DNA from: DATMYQ01 sp035560935
GTDB lineage: Bacteria; Bacillota; Negativicutes; Sporomusales; Sporomusaceae
Direction of reading: 5' to 3'
Assembly (NCBI GenBank): GCA_035560935.1
Contig: DATMYQ010000123.1
Span: 1-6,631, forward strand
Length of the DNA: 6,631 bases
The position numbers and the translations under genes were made by a program. How positions within the stretch are numbered: the stretch's first letter is position 1; each line of letters opens with the position of its first letter. A model generated the notes under the pieces. That model saw nothing but the letters and a program-made list of their open reading frames with translations, ran no database searches and had not been told where the DNA came from. Positions 1 through 5,618 of this stretch are shown here, piece by piece.

Positions 1-39
1 GCACAATCGTGGCATAACCATCGTTTCGTTACAGCATAG

Positions 40-45
40 TATAAT
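40..45 (+). promoter_or_regulatory. Candidate -10 box for the chemoreceptor gene
   Basis: A perfect TATAAT lies 49 bases before the GTG chosen as the start of the chemoreceptor. I see no good TTGACA-like -35 at 16-18 bp upstream, so the promoter would be weak, activated, or not real. If real, transcription starts near position 52. That would put the GTG at 46 upstream of the transcript and exclude it as a start codon. Confidence 0.4.
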
Positions 46-78
46 GTGCCCGTAAGCACGTTCGCGCATTCTAATTTC

Positions 79-85
79 AAAGGAG
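79..85 (+). promoter_or_regulatory. Ribosome binding site deciding the chemoreceptor start
   Basis: AAAGGAG sits 8 bases before the GTG at 94, an ideal spacing. The in-frame GTG at 46 has no such site in front of it and directly abuts a TATAAT. The start at 94 is therefore preferred. Confidence 0.75.
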
Positions 86-93
86 ACACGCCC

Positions 94-2055
94 GTGACGC
101 TGTTCAATCGATTGAGAGAATATTCATTGCGTATTGCCCAAACGCTATCACGACTCCGCTCTCTCGCTGCACAAAAAAGCAGATCCTGCTCCGGTTCCGG
201 TTCCTGGCGTTTTTTTTCAACGCTCCCGGCAAAGGTTTCAGCCTATCGTGTAAAAAAACCGTTGATTCGCCTGCCTTGGAAAATAAACGCCCCCTCAGCT
301 TTTCCATCTGTATTTGCCCTCCCTCCATCCCTGCACCAGCTGCTGGATAAAACCAGTCTGCGGATCAAACTTTCCTCCGTGGTCCTGATTTTGTCTTTGC
401 TGTGTGCCATCGTATGCGTGATTAGTCTGAACGGTCTGCGAAACTCCAATGACAATCTGCAGACGATGTACGCCAGCCGCATCGTCCCGTTAAAAGAATT
501 AAAAACGATGTCTGATTCGTATACCATTCAAATTATCGACAGCTGCCATAAGGTCAGAAATGGCAATATGGCCTGGCCCATTGCCCTGCAAAACCTGGAA
601 AGCGGTTCAACAACCATCCGCGATCAATGGCATGAGTACTCCAGCCGTCCACTATCACCGGAAGAAGACCGAGTCGCCCGGCAAATTGACGGCTTGCTAT
701 TGCTCAGCGACGGCGCGCTGCTTAAAGCAACCGACATTATGAAAAAACAGGACAAAGCTGCATTAGCCTCTTTCATGATCGACGAGATGTATTCCAGTAT
801 CGAACCCGTATCACATAAATTGTCCGAACTGATTGATCTGCAATTGGAATTGGCACAACGTGAATATCAGGAAGCCGATAGCCGCTTCCACTTACTGAGA
901 AACATATTATTGACTGTTATTTTGTTGGGATTTGCCTTCTCTATTTTTTTAACGTCACTCATCCTTAAATACACCTTGGACCACATCCGCAGCATGGTTA
1001 CATGTGTTGAAGAAGTTGCGGCCGGCAACTTGACCATTCCCGAAGTTATCGTCAGTACAAATGATGAAATTGGCCGATTGGGAACAGCGATCAATAACAT
1101 GAGCCACAACTTAAAATCATTAGTTCAAACCAATTTCCGTTCCACCGAACAAGTTTTATTTGCTTCTGCCGAAATGGCCGCGTCAACAGCCCAAGTATCA
1201 GCCACTTCTTCCACCATTGCCACTCGCAGCCGTCAGTTGGTCCTGGATGCAACCAGCGGCAACGAATCGGTCGTCGAAGTTTCCAAATCTCTGTTAGAGC
1301 TTTCCTGCCTAATTGACATTGCCAAGCGCGAAGCCGACGCCGCCGTGAGCAGCGCCAATAATTCCCTGCAGGTGGCCTCATCCGGCAAGCAAACCGTCCT
1401 TGATACAGTGAACAGCATGAACCATATTCGGGAACGCACAAAAGAAACCGAAGCGTTTATTGCCACTCTGGCACAGTATTCGGGACAGATTCAGAATATC
1501 ACCGATACGATCACGGATATCGCCGCCCAGACCAATCTCTTATCATTAAACGCCGCGATAGAAGCGGCTCGGGCCGGTGAAGCCGGACGAGGTTTCGCGG
1601 TAGTTGCCCGTGAAGTCAAGAAGCTTGCCGAACAATCCAGCGTTGGTGCCAAAGAAGTGGCCGTATTAATTTCCCGCGTCACGGAGAGTACCGCTGCCGC
1701 TGTCGACGCCATTCAGGCCAGCCGGCAAGAAGTGGAAAACGGTGTGAGCAGCGCCGCACTGGCGGGAAGCTCCCTGGATAGCATCTTGCAATCCATGTCC
1801 AGCACGGTTACCAGTATCGAGGGCGTTTTATCCATTACCGATGAAGAAGTCACTCAGTCGGAACGGATCATCTCTCTGATTGATGATCTGGCCACTGTCA
1901 ACGAAAACACGGAACGTCAGGCTCATGATTTCTCCCAGGAAACGGCCCATACTTCGCAAGTTATGGAATCTCTCGCATCCAGTTCAGAGCAAACAAGACA
2001 ATTGGCGACCGACATGAAAACTGCCATACAGTTTTTCAAAACAGAACTCCACTGA
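94..2055 (+). CDS. Methyl-accepting chemotaxis protein (transmembrane chemoreceptor)
   Basis: Transmembrane receptor that would pass ligand binding to the CheA/CheW kinase array and be tuned by methylation. Numbering from the GTG at 94 gives 653 residues. There is a cytoplasmic N-terminal stretch of about 90 residues rich in Arg, Lys and Ser, TM1 at about 92-113, an extracellular helical region of about 155 residues resembling a four-helix-bundle sensor, TM2 at about 269-292, and a HAMP domain at about 295-343 with the DEIGRL motif. A long helical signalling hairpin follows. Its tip, at about 474-504, carries the conserved run QTNLLSLNAAIEAARAGEAG and then GRGFAVVAREVKKLAEQ. Each arm is about 21-23 heptads, which fits the long (44H-type) class common in Firmicutes. 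There is no C-terminal NWETF-like methyltransferase tether. The ligand cannot be predicted. The family call is secure; the start is less so, since a GTG at 46 would add 16 residues. The STAS gene follows after 49 bases and is probably co-transcribed. Confidence 0.95.
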   Translation: MTLFNRLREYSLRIAQTLSRLRSLAAQKSRSCSGSGSWRFFSTLPAKVSAYRVKKPLIRLPWKINAPSAFPSVFALPPSLHQLLDKTSLRIKLSSVVLILSLLCAIVCVISLNGLRNSNDNLQTMYASRIVPLKELKTMSDSYTIQIIDSCHKVRNGNMAWPIALQNLESGSTTIRDQWHEYSSRPLSPEEDRVARQIDGLLLLSDGALLKATDIMKKQDKAALASFMIDEMYSSIEPVSHKLSELIDLQLELAQREYQEADSRFHLLRNILLTVILLGFAFSIFLTSLILKYTLDHIRSMVTCVEEVAAGNLTIPEVIVSTNDEIGRLGTAINNMSHNLKSLVQTNFRSTEQVLFASAEMAASTAQVSATSSTIATRSRQLVLDATSGNESVVEVSKSLLELSCLIDIAKREADAAVSSANNSLQVASSGKQTVLDTVNSMNHIRERTKETEAFIATLAQYSGQIQNITDTITDIAAQTNLLSLNAAIEAARAGEAGRGFAVVAREVKKLAEQSSVGAKEVAVLISRVTESTAAAVDAIQASRQEVENGVSSAALAGSSLDSILQSMSSTVTSIEGVLSITDEEVTQSERIISLIDDLATVNENTERQAHDFSQETAHTSQVMESLASSSEQTRQLATDMKTAIQFFKTELH

Positions 2056-2104
2056 TTTTCCGGTTTAAAACCAAATTTCAAAAACAGAAAGGATGAACAA
2101 CACG

Positions 2105-2437
2105 ATGAGTCAGTTACATCATTTTGAGGTTGATGGCGACCAAGTCAATATTCACCTTGTAGGAGATTTACTGGGCGACCGGGCGGCAATCTTCCGTGAA
2201 AAGACGCTGCAATATATTGAGCAAGGATTCCAACACTTCACCGTTAACCTTGAGGCTGTTGACGATATCAATTCCACTGGCCTGGGAGCGCTGGTCAACA
2301 TTCAAAAAAGAATCCGGCAAAACGGTGGCCACGTGACACTGCACGGTCTCCAGGGAAGCGTCAGGACCGCCTTTCAGCGAACCCGCCTGCACAAAGCATT
2401 CTCGATCACCGAAACTCCGGAAACGCCACTATCCTAA
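2105..2437 (+). CDS. STAS-domain protein, anti-sigma factor antagonist-like
   Basis: Small cytoplasmic protein of 110 residues that is essentially one STAS domain, the fold of SpoIIAA and RsbV. Members usually bind a serine kinase/anti-sigma factor and are switched by serine phosphorylation. The segment around residues 53-62 (DDINSTGLGA) matches the phosphorylation loop, with Ser57 as the expected acceptor. The family's Asp just before that Ser is Asn56 here, and the GELD motif near the N-terminus reads GDLL, so both nearby acidic residues look replaced (alignment by eye). An in-frame ATG lies at 2093, but the likely Shine-Dalgarno AAAGGA (2088-2093) overlaps it. I therefore prefer the ATG at 2105, although its spacing of about 11-12 bases is long. 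No kinase or sigma factor gene is in the window. Its position behind a chemoreceptor gene suggests a signalling role, but the partner is unknown. Confidence 0.85.
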   Translation: MSQLHHFEVDGDQVNIHLVGDLLGDRAAIFREKTLQYIEQGFQHFTVNLEAVDDINSTGLGALVNIQKRIRQNGGHVTLHGLQGSVRTAFQRTRLHKAFSITETPETPLS

Positions 2438-2482
2438 CTTCACCGCACCCTGCCAAGAAAATATTGATAAAAACCATCTAAA

Positions 2483-2545
2483 GCATAGCAAAGCGCACGA
2501 CCACAAGAGGGAATAACATTCCTTGCGGCGTGCGCTTTGCTATGC
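2483..2545. terminator. Perfect 17-bp inverted repeat between convergent genes, probable bidirectional terminator
   Basis: The arm GCATAGCAAAGCGCACG (2483-2499) is the exact reverse complement of 2529-2545. The 29-base interior can form a further short helix, GGAAT (2510-2514) with ATTCC (2518-2522) around an AAC loop, so most of the element folds into one long hairpin. It begins 46 bases after the STAS stop and ends 12 bases after the stop of the gene on the other strand. On the - strand it is followed by TTTAGATGG and then five T. On the + strand the following bases are pyrimidine-rich but lack a T-run. The position fits termination of both converging transcripts, more convincingly on the - strand. 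A dispersed palindromic repeat is an alternative. Confidence 0.65.
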
Positions 2546-2557
2546 ATCTCTTCCTGC

Positions 2558-3025
2558 TTATCGGATCCTGCCCAGCTCCGTCTGACGAACAAACCACAGC
2601 AGGGCCCCTTTGCCGTCTTCCATCCGGAATCCGGCGGCCGAGCATTCGTTGAACGGTAATTCATATCCCAGCAGTTGCTGGCACCATTGCAGAATCCGCG
2701 GGCACTCGCCAACGACTACCACGCACTTGTCCGGTGCGTGTTCCTGTATCATCTGCTGGAGCGTGTCAAAGTCCTCCTGTCCAATAGATTTTGTAAATTT
2801 GCGTTTTACTCCCAGCTCTTCTGCTAACAGATCCGCCGTATGCGAGATGTAAGGAATATTCTCCGACCACACTTCTACTCTCACTTTGCGGGGAATAAAC
2901 CGGGACAACCCCTGAGCTGATTTTACAACAAATTTCTCCGCCTTTTCCCCCAAAATCTCTGCCGCTAATCCGTTTTTGTCAGTCCGTGATTCAAGTTCAG
3001 CTGCCGGAAACAAAATAAATTCCAT
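2558..3025 (-). CDS. SixA-like histidine phosphatase family protein lacking catalytic residues (putative pseudoenzyme)
   Basis: A 155-residue soluble protein starting at ATG 3025, with GAGGAG nine bases upstream. By eye it follows the layout of the small SixA branch of the histidine phosphatase superfamily: a hydrophobic first strand, an LGEKAEKF helix where SixA proteins have an LTEKG motif, then VEVWSENIPYISHTADLLAEELG matching the usual SSPLxRAxQTAEIL segment, VVVVGECP matching the LLVGHNP segment, and a C-terminal AGFRMEDGKGALLWFVR resembling the family's closing strands. The catalytic positions are changed: the RHG triad reads Pro7-Ala8-Ala9, the middle Arg positions read Tyr59/Ser61, and the second His reads Glu107. 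It should have no phosphohistidine phosphatase activity; binding or regulation is possible. It could also be an unrelated fold that resembles SixA by chance. It appears to have its own transcript, because a terminator lies between it and the upstream gene. Confidence 0.6.
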   Translation of the reverse strand: MEFILFPAAELESRTDKNGLAAEILGEKAEKFVVKSAQGLSRFIPRKVRVEVWSENIPYISHTADLLAEELGVKRKFTKSIGQEDFDTLQQMIQEHAPDKCVVVVGECPRILQWCQQLLGYELPFNECSAAGFRMEDGKGALLWFVRQTELGRIR

Positions 3026-3099
3026 CCTGGTTCACTCCTCTAACGTATGTTATTTCCGATGTTGTTTTCCCTGATATTTTCCATGTTGCGAATAAATAG

Positions 3100-3111
3100 A
3101 CGCTGCAGCGT
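3100..3111. repeat. 12-bp perfect palindrome in the leader of the SixA-like gene
   Basis: ACGCTGCAGCGT is a perfect 12-bp palindrome located just downstream of the predicted transcription start and 75 bases before the start codon. The position would suit an operator for a dimeric repressor. A palindrome of this length can arise by chance, so the role is inference only. Confidence 0.3.
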
Positions 3112-3123
3112 ACGAAAGCAATC

Positions 3124-3129
3124 ATTATA
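3124..3129 (-). promoter_or_regulatory. Candidate -10 box for the SixA-like gene
   Basis: Read on the - strand this is a perfect TATAAT, about 100 bases upstream of the ATG at 3025. The expected -35 region falls on the T-run of the preceding terminator and does not match TTGACA, so the promoter would be weak or need an activator. Transcription would begin near 3117 and give a leader of about 90 bases. Confidence 0.4.
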
Positions 3130-3145
3130 CTTCCGCCGATACAGT

Positions 3146-3192
3146 AAAAAAGCAGATATCCTGTCCGTCAAAACGGCCTCTAAATATCTGCT
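3146..3192 (-). terminator. Rho-independent terminator downstream of the 81-aa gene
   Basis: On the - strand a 9-bp stem pairs AGCAGATAT (3192-3184) with ATATCTGCT (3159-3151) and runs directly into a T-run (3151-3146, sharing the stem's last base). The loop contains a second small stem, CCGT with ACGG (3165-3168 and 3173-3176). It starts 47 bases after the stop codon of the 81-aa gene and separates that gene from the SixA-like gene. The stem is AT-rich at its top, so termination may be only moderately efficient. Confidence 0.7.
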
Positions 3193-3239
3193 GCTCAAGC
3201 ACAAAACATTCAATAATAACGATGGCTTCGATGTACGTA

Positions 3240-3485
3240 TCAATTCCGCAATTCCGATTCCGCAAGAGCCGGCGACGCCTCTCCATTTAGCACATTCAAA
3301 TATTCCATCAATTGCCGATTCGTCCATTTTTTACTTGTAATCATCCCAATCACTCGTTCCGCATCGGAACCTGCAATCGTGAAATCCACTAAAAACCCCC
3401 GATCCGGTTTATTGGCAAAAATCACCCGTTGTCCGGCTTCCACTTCCCACTGATCAAAGACCATCCATTCGTCCAAACGTTCCAT
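3240..3485 (-). CDS. Hypothetical small protein (81 aa) following pstA
   Basis: I do not recognise this protein. It has 81 residues, with the start at ATG 3485 placed by a strong GGAGGAGGAA five bases upstream; a longer frame reaching 3557 begins before this site and would overlap the predicted promoter. There is no signal peptide or membrane segment. The first half (about residues 1-48: MERLDEWMVFDQWEVEAGQ..., FLVDFTIAGSD) looks beta-rich with alternating hydrophobics and two early Trp. The second half (TNRQLMEYLNVLNGEASPALAE) looks helical. It is likely cytosolic. The gene has its own promoter and terminator signals but lies in the same orientation as pstA with a 151-base gap, where pstB would normally be. 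No terminator is evident after pstA, so read-through from the pst transcript is possible. A role in phosphate metabolism is inferred from position only. Confidence 0.75.
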   Translation of the reverse strand: MERLDEWMVFDQWEVEAGQRVIFANKPDRGFLVDFTIAGSDAERVIGMITSKKWTNRQLMEYLNVLNGEASPALAESELRN

Positions 3486-3540
3486 ACCAGTTCCTCCTCC
3501 AACGCACCAAACATTACAAACATTGTTTATACCTGTTCTT

Positions 3541-3569
3541 ATCATAAGGTATTTCACAATGCCTGTAAA
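3541..3569 (-). promoter_or_regulatory. Candidate promoter of the 81-aa gene
   Basis: On the - strand TTTACA (3569-3564) and TATGAT (3546-3541) are separated by exactly 17 bp, a good vegetative-type promoter with one mismatch in each hexamer. Transcription would start near 3534, leaving a leader of about 50 bases before the ATG at 3485. Confidence 0.6.
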
Positions 3570-3588
3570 CCGATCCCAACGATTTAAT

Positions 3589-3605
3589 TGTTAATTTTAC
3601 GTTAA
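3589..3605 (-). promoter_or_regulatory. Possible Pho-box half (two hexamers, 11-bp phase) upstream of the 81-aa gene
   Basis: On the - strand TTAACG (3605-3600) and TTAACA (3594-3589) are 11 bp apart, the spacing used by PhoP/PhoB repeats, and TTAACG-TTAACA are also the outer hexamers of the pstS box. Only two clear hexamers are present, and they end 19 bp before the -35 element, unlike the geometry at pstS and pstC. The region is AT-rich, so chance is a real alternative. Confidence 0.35.
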
Positions 3606-3636
3606 GTTTTTTACAGAAACATCATCAAGGTGTCAG

Positions 3637-4497
3637 TTAATGGGCACCCTTCATTTTTCGTTGCAATAGACGCCCTGGGATAGCAAAAACCAAGTTAAAA
3701 ATCAGGATGGTAATGATCAATAGCGCACCCGTTCCGTTAGCAACATCAATACGGTCAGGAACCAGTCCTACCGCCATGACATACCACATATGCACCGCCA
3801 GCGTTTCGCCCGCCGCCATGACGTCGAAATCAGGAACCGTGCGTGACACCGTAGTACCGGCGGTAAAGATCAAAATGGCCGTTTCCCCCAGCGCCCGACC
3901 GGCTGTCAGGGTAATTCCGGTGATAATTCCCGGTAGCGCGTTCGGCAATACCACCCGCCAGATCGTTTGCCATTTGGTGGCCCCCAGCGCCAAACTTGCT
4001 TCCCGGTAATACGCAGGCACTGTACGCAAAGCTTCCTCAGTCACCCGCACCAACACCGGCAAATTTAGCAACATTAATGTTAGCGAACCGCCGATGATAC
4101 TAAATCCCATCCCCAGAAAGTTTACAAAGATGATCATGCCAAACAAACCCAAAACGATGGAAGGAACAGTGGCCAGGCTTTCCGTACTAAGCCGGATGGC
4201 ATCCGTCAAACGGTTATTGCCGGCATATTCCGCCAAGTAGATTCCCGCCCCAACAGCCACCGGGATTGAAAACAGCATCGACAGCATCAAGATATAAAAA
4301 GAGTTGAAAAACTGCGGACCAACGCCGCCGCCAGCCCGAATATCGCTGGGCATTCCCGTTATGAACTCCCAGGACAAAACAGGAAGTCCCTTAAACAGCA
4401 TATATCCCAAAAAGAACACCAGAATGGCCAAAATCAAAATACCCGCCAGCCACATCAATCCCGTGGCCAGATAATCCATTGCGCGTGGCGACATCAT
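3637..4497 (-). CDS. pstA: Phosphate ABC transporter permease subunit PstA
   Basis: Integral membrane subunit of 286 residues that, with PstC, forms the channel of the high-affinity phosphate importer. It has a first membrane helix at about 13-36, then a core of further helices starting near 66 (about 66-90, 107-130, 134-152, 188-212) and a last one at about 256-276. The cytoplasmic EAA loop that docks onto the ATPase is at about 166-190 (REASLALGATKWQTIWRVVLPNALPG). GRALGETA at about 200-207 is typical of Pst permeases and helps separate them from other families. Length is normal. The start ATG overlaps the pstC stop by four bases (ATGA), indicating translational coupling; a second ATG follows at once, and GGGAGGGG upstream could serve either. 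The usual next gene, pstB, is not present, so the ATPase must be encoded elsewhere. Confidence 0.95.
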   Translation of the reverse strand: MMSPRAMDYLATGLMWLAGILILAILVFFLGYMLFKGLPVLSWEFITGMPSDIRAGGGVGPQFFNSFYILMLSMLFSIPVAVGAGIYLAEYAGNNRLTDAIRLSTESLATVPSIVLGLFGMIIFVNFLGMGFSIIGGSLTLMLLNLPVLVRVTEEALRTVPAYYREASLALGATKWQTIWRVVLPNALPGIITGITLTAGRALGETAILIFTAGTTVSRTVPDFDVMAAGETLAVHMWYVMAVGLVPDRIDVANGTGALLIITILIFNLVFAIPGRLLQRKMKGAH

Positions 4498-5399
4498 TTT
4501 TCCCCTCCCTGTGTAGCGGCAATACGCCGTATAACCAAAATCATCACCAACGAGATGATAAGCAATACCAAAGCCATCAAAAACAGTGAGTTACCCCAAG
4601 CAGAGCCGAAAGGCGTATTCCCCATTTCAACGACAATCTCACTCGGCAGCGTGGATGTCGGTGTAAACAGTGACCGGGCCAATTGCGGCGTATTGCCGAT
4701 GACCATCTGTACCGCCATCGTTTCACCCACTGCCCGGGCCATCGCCAAAATTACCGAAGTTAAAATCCCCGGCAACGCCGCAGGAACCAGCACTCTGTAA
4801 ATTGTCTGCCAGCGGGTGGCCCCCAATGCCAATGATGCTTCTTCCAGCGGACGCGGTACCGCACGGATGGCATCTTCAGAAATACTGATAATGGTCGGCA
4901 AAATCATTATCCCCAGAATAATTGCTGCGGACAACAGGCCAAAACCGGTCGGCACATGAAAATTTTCCCGAATAAAAGGAACCAAAATGGTTAAGCCGAC
5001 AAAACCATACACTACCGAAGGAACAGCCACATAGAGATCCGTTGCCGGTCGCATCAAATCCCGTAACCATTGCGGAGCAATCTTCGCCATAAAAATAGCG
5101 CCGGCCAGTCCCAGCGGCCCACCCAGCAACACCGCCGCAATCGTCACCAGCACCGAACCTGAAATGAAACTCAGTGCTCCAAATTTATCGGCGGAAGGAT
5201 CCCATTTTGACGAAAAAAAGAATTCCATCGGGCTGACATCCCGGAAAGTCATCAATCCCTGCTGCCCCACAAAAATAATAATGGATAATATTACCACCGT
5301 CATCAGTGACGCACTGGCGATAAACAAATACCGAACATATTTGTCGTAGAGCAACTTACGGTTGTGCCCCGAATCGTTGGTTTCTTCAACAAAGGTCAT
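4494..5399 (-). CDS. pstC: Phosphate ABC transporter permease subunit PstC
   Basis: Partner of PstA in the phosphate-importing membrane channel, 301 residues. A cytoplasmic N-terminal tail of about 24 residues leads into TM1 (about 25-45). An external loop with SKWDPSADKFGAL (about 64-76) follows, typical of PstC, where a motif like W.P....FG..P is common. The permease core runs from about 77, with the EAA loop at about 187-211 (EEASLALGATRWQTIYRVLVPAALPG), then ARAVGETMAV at about 221-230 and a last helix at about 271-291. This gene and pstA share nearly the same EAA loop, as expected for the pair. Its Shine-Dalgarno is poor: AGGAT lies about 12 bases before the ATG. It is separated from pstS by 219 bases holding a terminator-like hairpin and a likely promoter, so it need not be expressed at the same level as pstS. 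Confidence 0.95.
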   Translation of the reverse strand: MTFVEETNDSGHNRKLLYDKYVRYLFIASASLMTVVILSIIIFVGQQGLMTFRDVSPMEFFFSSKWDPSADKFGALSFISGSVLVTIAAVLLGGPLGLAGAIFMAKIAPQWLRDLMRPATDLYVAVPSVVYGFVGLTILVPFIRENFHVPTGFGLLSAAIILGIMILPTIISISEDAIRAVPRPLEEASLALGATRWQTIYRVLVPAALPGILTSVILAMARAVGETMAVQMVIGNTPQLARSLFTPTSTLPSEIVVEMGNTPFGSAWGNSLFLMALVLLIISLVMILVIRRIAATQGGEK

Positions 5400-5455
5400 A
5401 CTTTATTCACATCCTGTTCCCTATTGTTCATTTGCAATTTTCATTCATGATCTTT

Positions 5456-5509
5456 ATTATAGTATGAAAGCAGGCCCATCAGGTTAATAGCATGTAAAGT
5501 TCCTGTAAA
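5456..5509 (-). promoter_or_regulatory. Internal pstC promoter with three-repeat Pho box
   Basis: Read on the - strand the region contains TTTACA (5509-5504), TTTACA (5498-5493) and TTAACC (5487-5482), each starting exactly 11 bp after the last. A perfect TATAAT (5461-5456) follows 20 bp later. There is no separate good -35; the last hexamer occupies that place, as expected for an activator-dependent promoter. Repeats of TT(A/T/C)A(A/C/T)A with 5-bp spacers are the known binding pattern of Bacillus PhoP, and 11-bp phase is shared with E. coli PhoB. The predicted transcript starts near 5449 and leads into pstC after about 50 bases. Confidence 0.7.
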
Positions 5510-5556
5510 ATCCGTTGTCTTGCACTATATTCCATTTCCTTTTTTATTTTTTTACT

Positions 5557-5587
5557 AAAAAAAGAGGACGTCAGGTTTTTCGTCCCT
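5557..5587 (-). terminator. Terminator or attenuator after pstS
   Basis: On the - strand GGACG (5585-5581) pairs with CGTCC (5570-5566) around a 10-base loop, and TC plus seven T (5563-5557) follows. The stem is only five pairs, or six with a bulged G, so termination is probably partial. It begins 32 bases after the pstS stop. Partial termination here would keep the binding protein in excess over the permease. Confidence 0.6.
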
Positions 5588-5618
5588 GGCGCCCCTTCGA
5601 TGTCGAACTGCAGCCCGA

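Noticed and set aside
14..45. Possible Pho box at the chemoreceptor promoter (ATAACC, then 20 bp, then TATAAT)
   Set aside because: The spacing matches the pst promoters, but only one hexamer resembles the repeat and the 11-bp neighbours (3-8 and 25-30) do not. The window edge prevents checking further upstream.
1091..1441. 116-codon frame on the - strand inside the chemoreceptor gene
   Set aside because: Antisense shadow of the receptor's signalling domain, with low-complexity content and no ribosome binding site.
2440..2712. 90-codon frame on the - strand
   Set aside because: It overlaps the SixA-like gene in another frame and runs across the inverted repeat, with no start signal.
3040..3340. 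Overlapping open frames of 95-97 codons on both strands across the gap before the SixA-like gene
   Set aside because: Neither has a ribosome binding site or recognisable content; they overlap a terminator, a promoter candidate and the 81-aa gene. The stretch is better read as regulatory spacer.
3240..3557. Longer 105-codon version of the small gene starting at 3557
   Set aside because: The extra 24 codons would overlap the predicted -10 box, and the start has no ribosome binding site, whereas the ATG at 3485 has GGAGGAGGAA in front of it.
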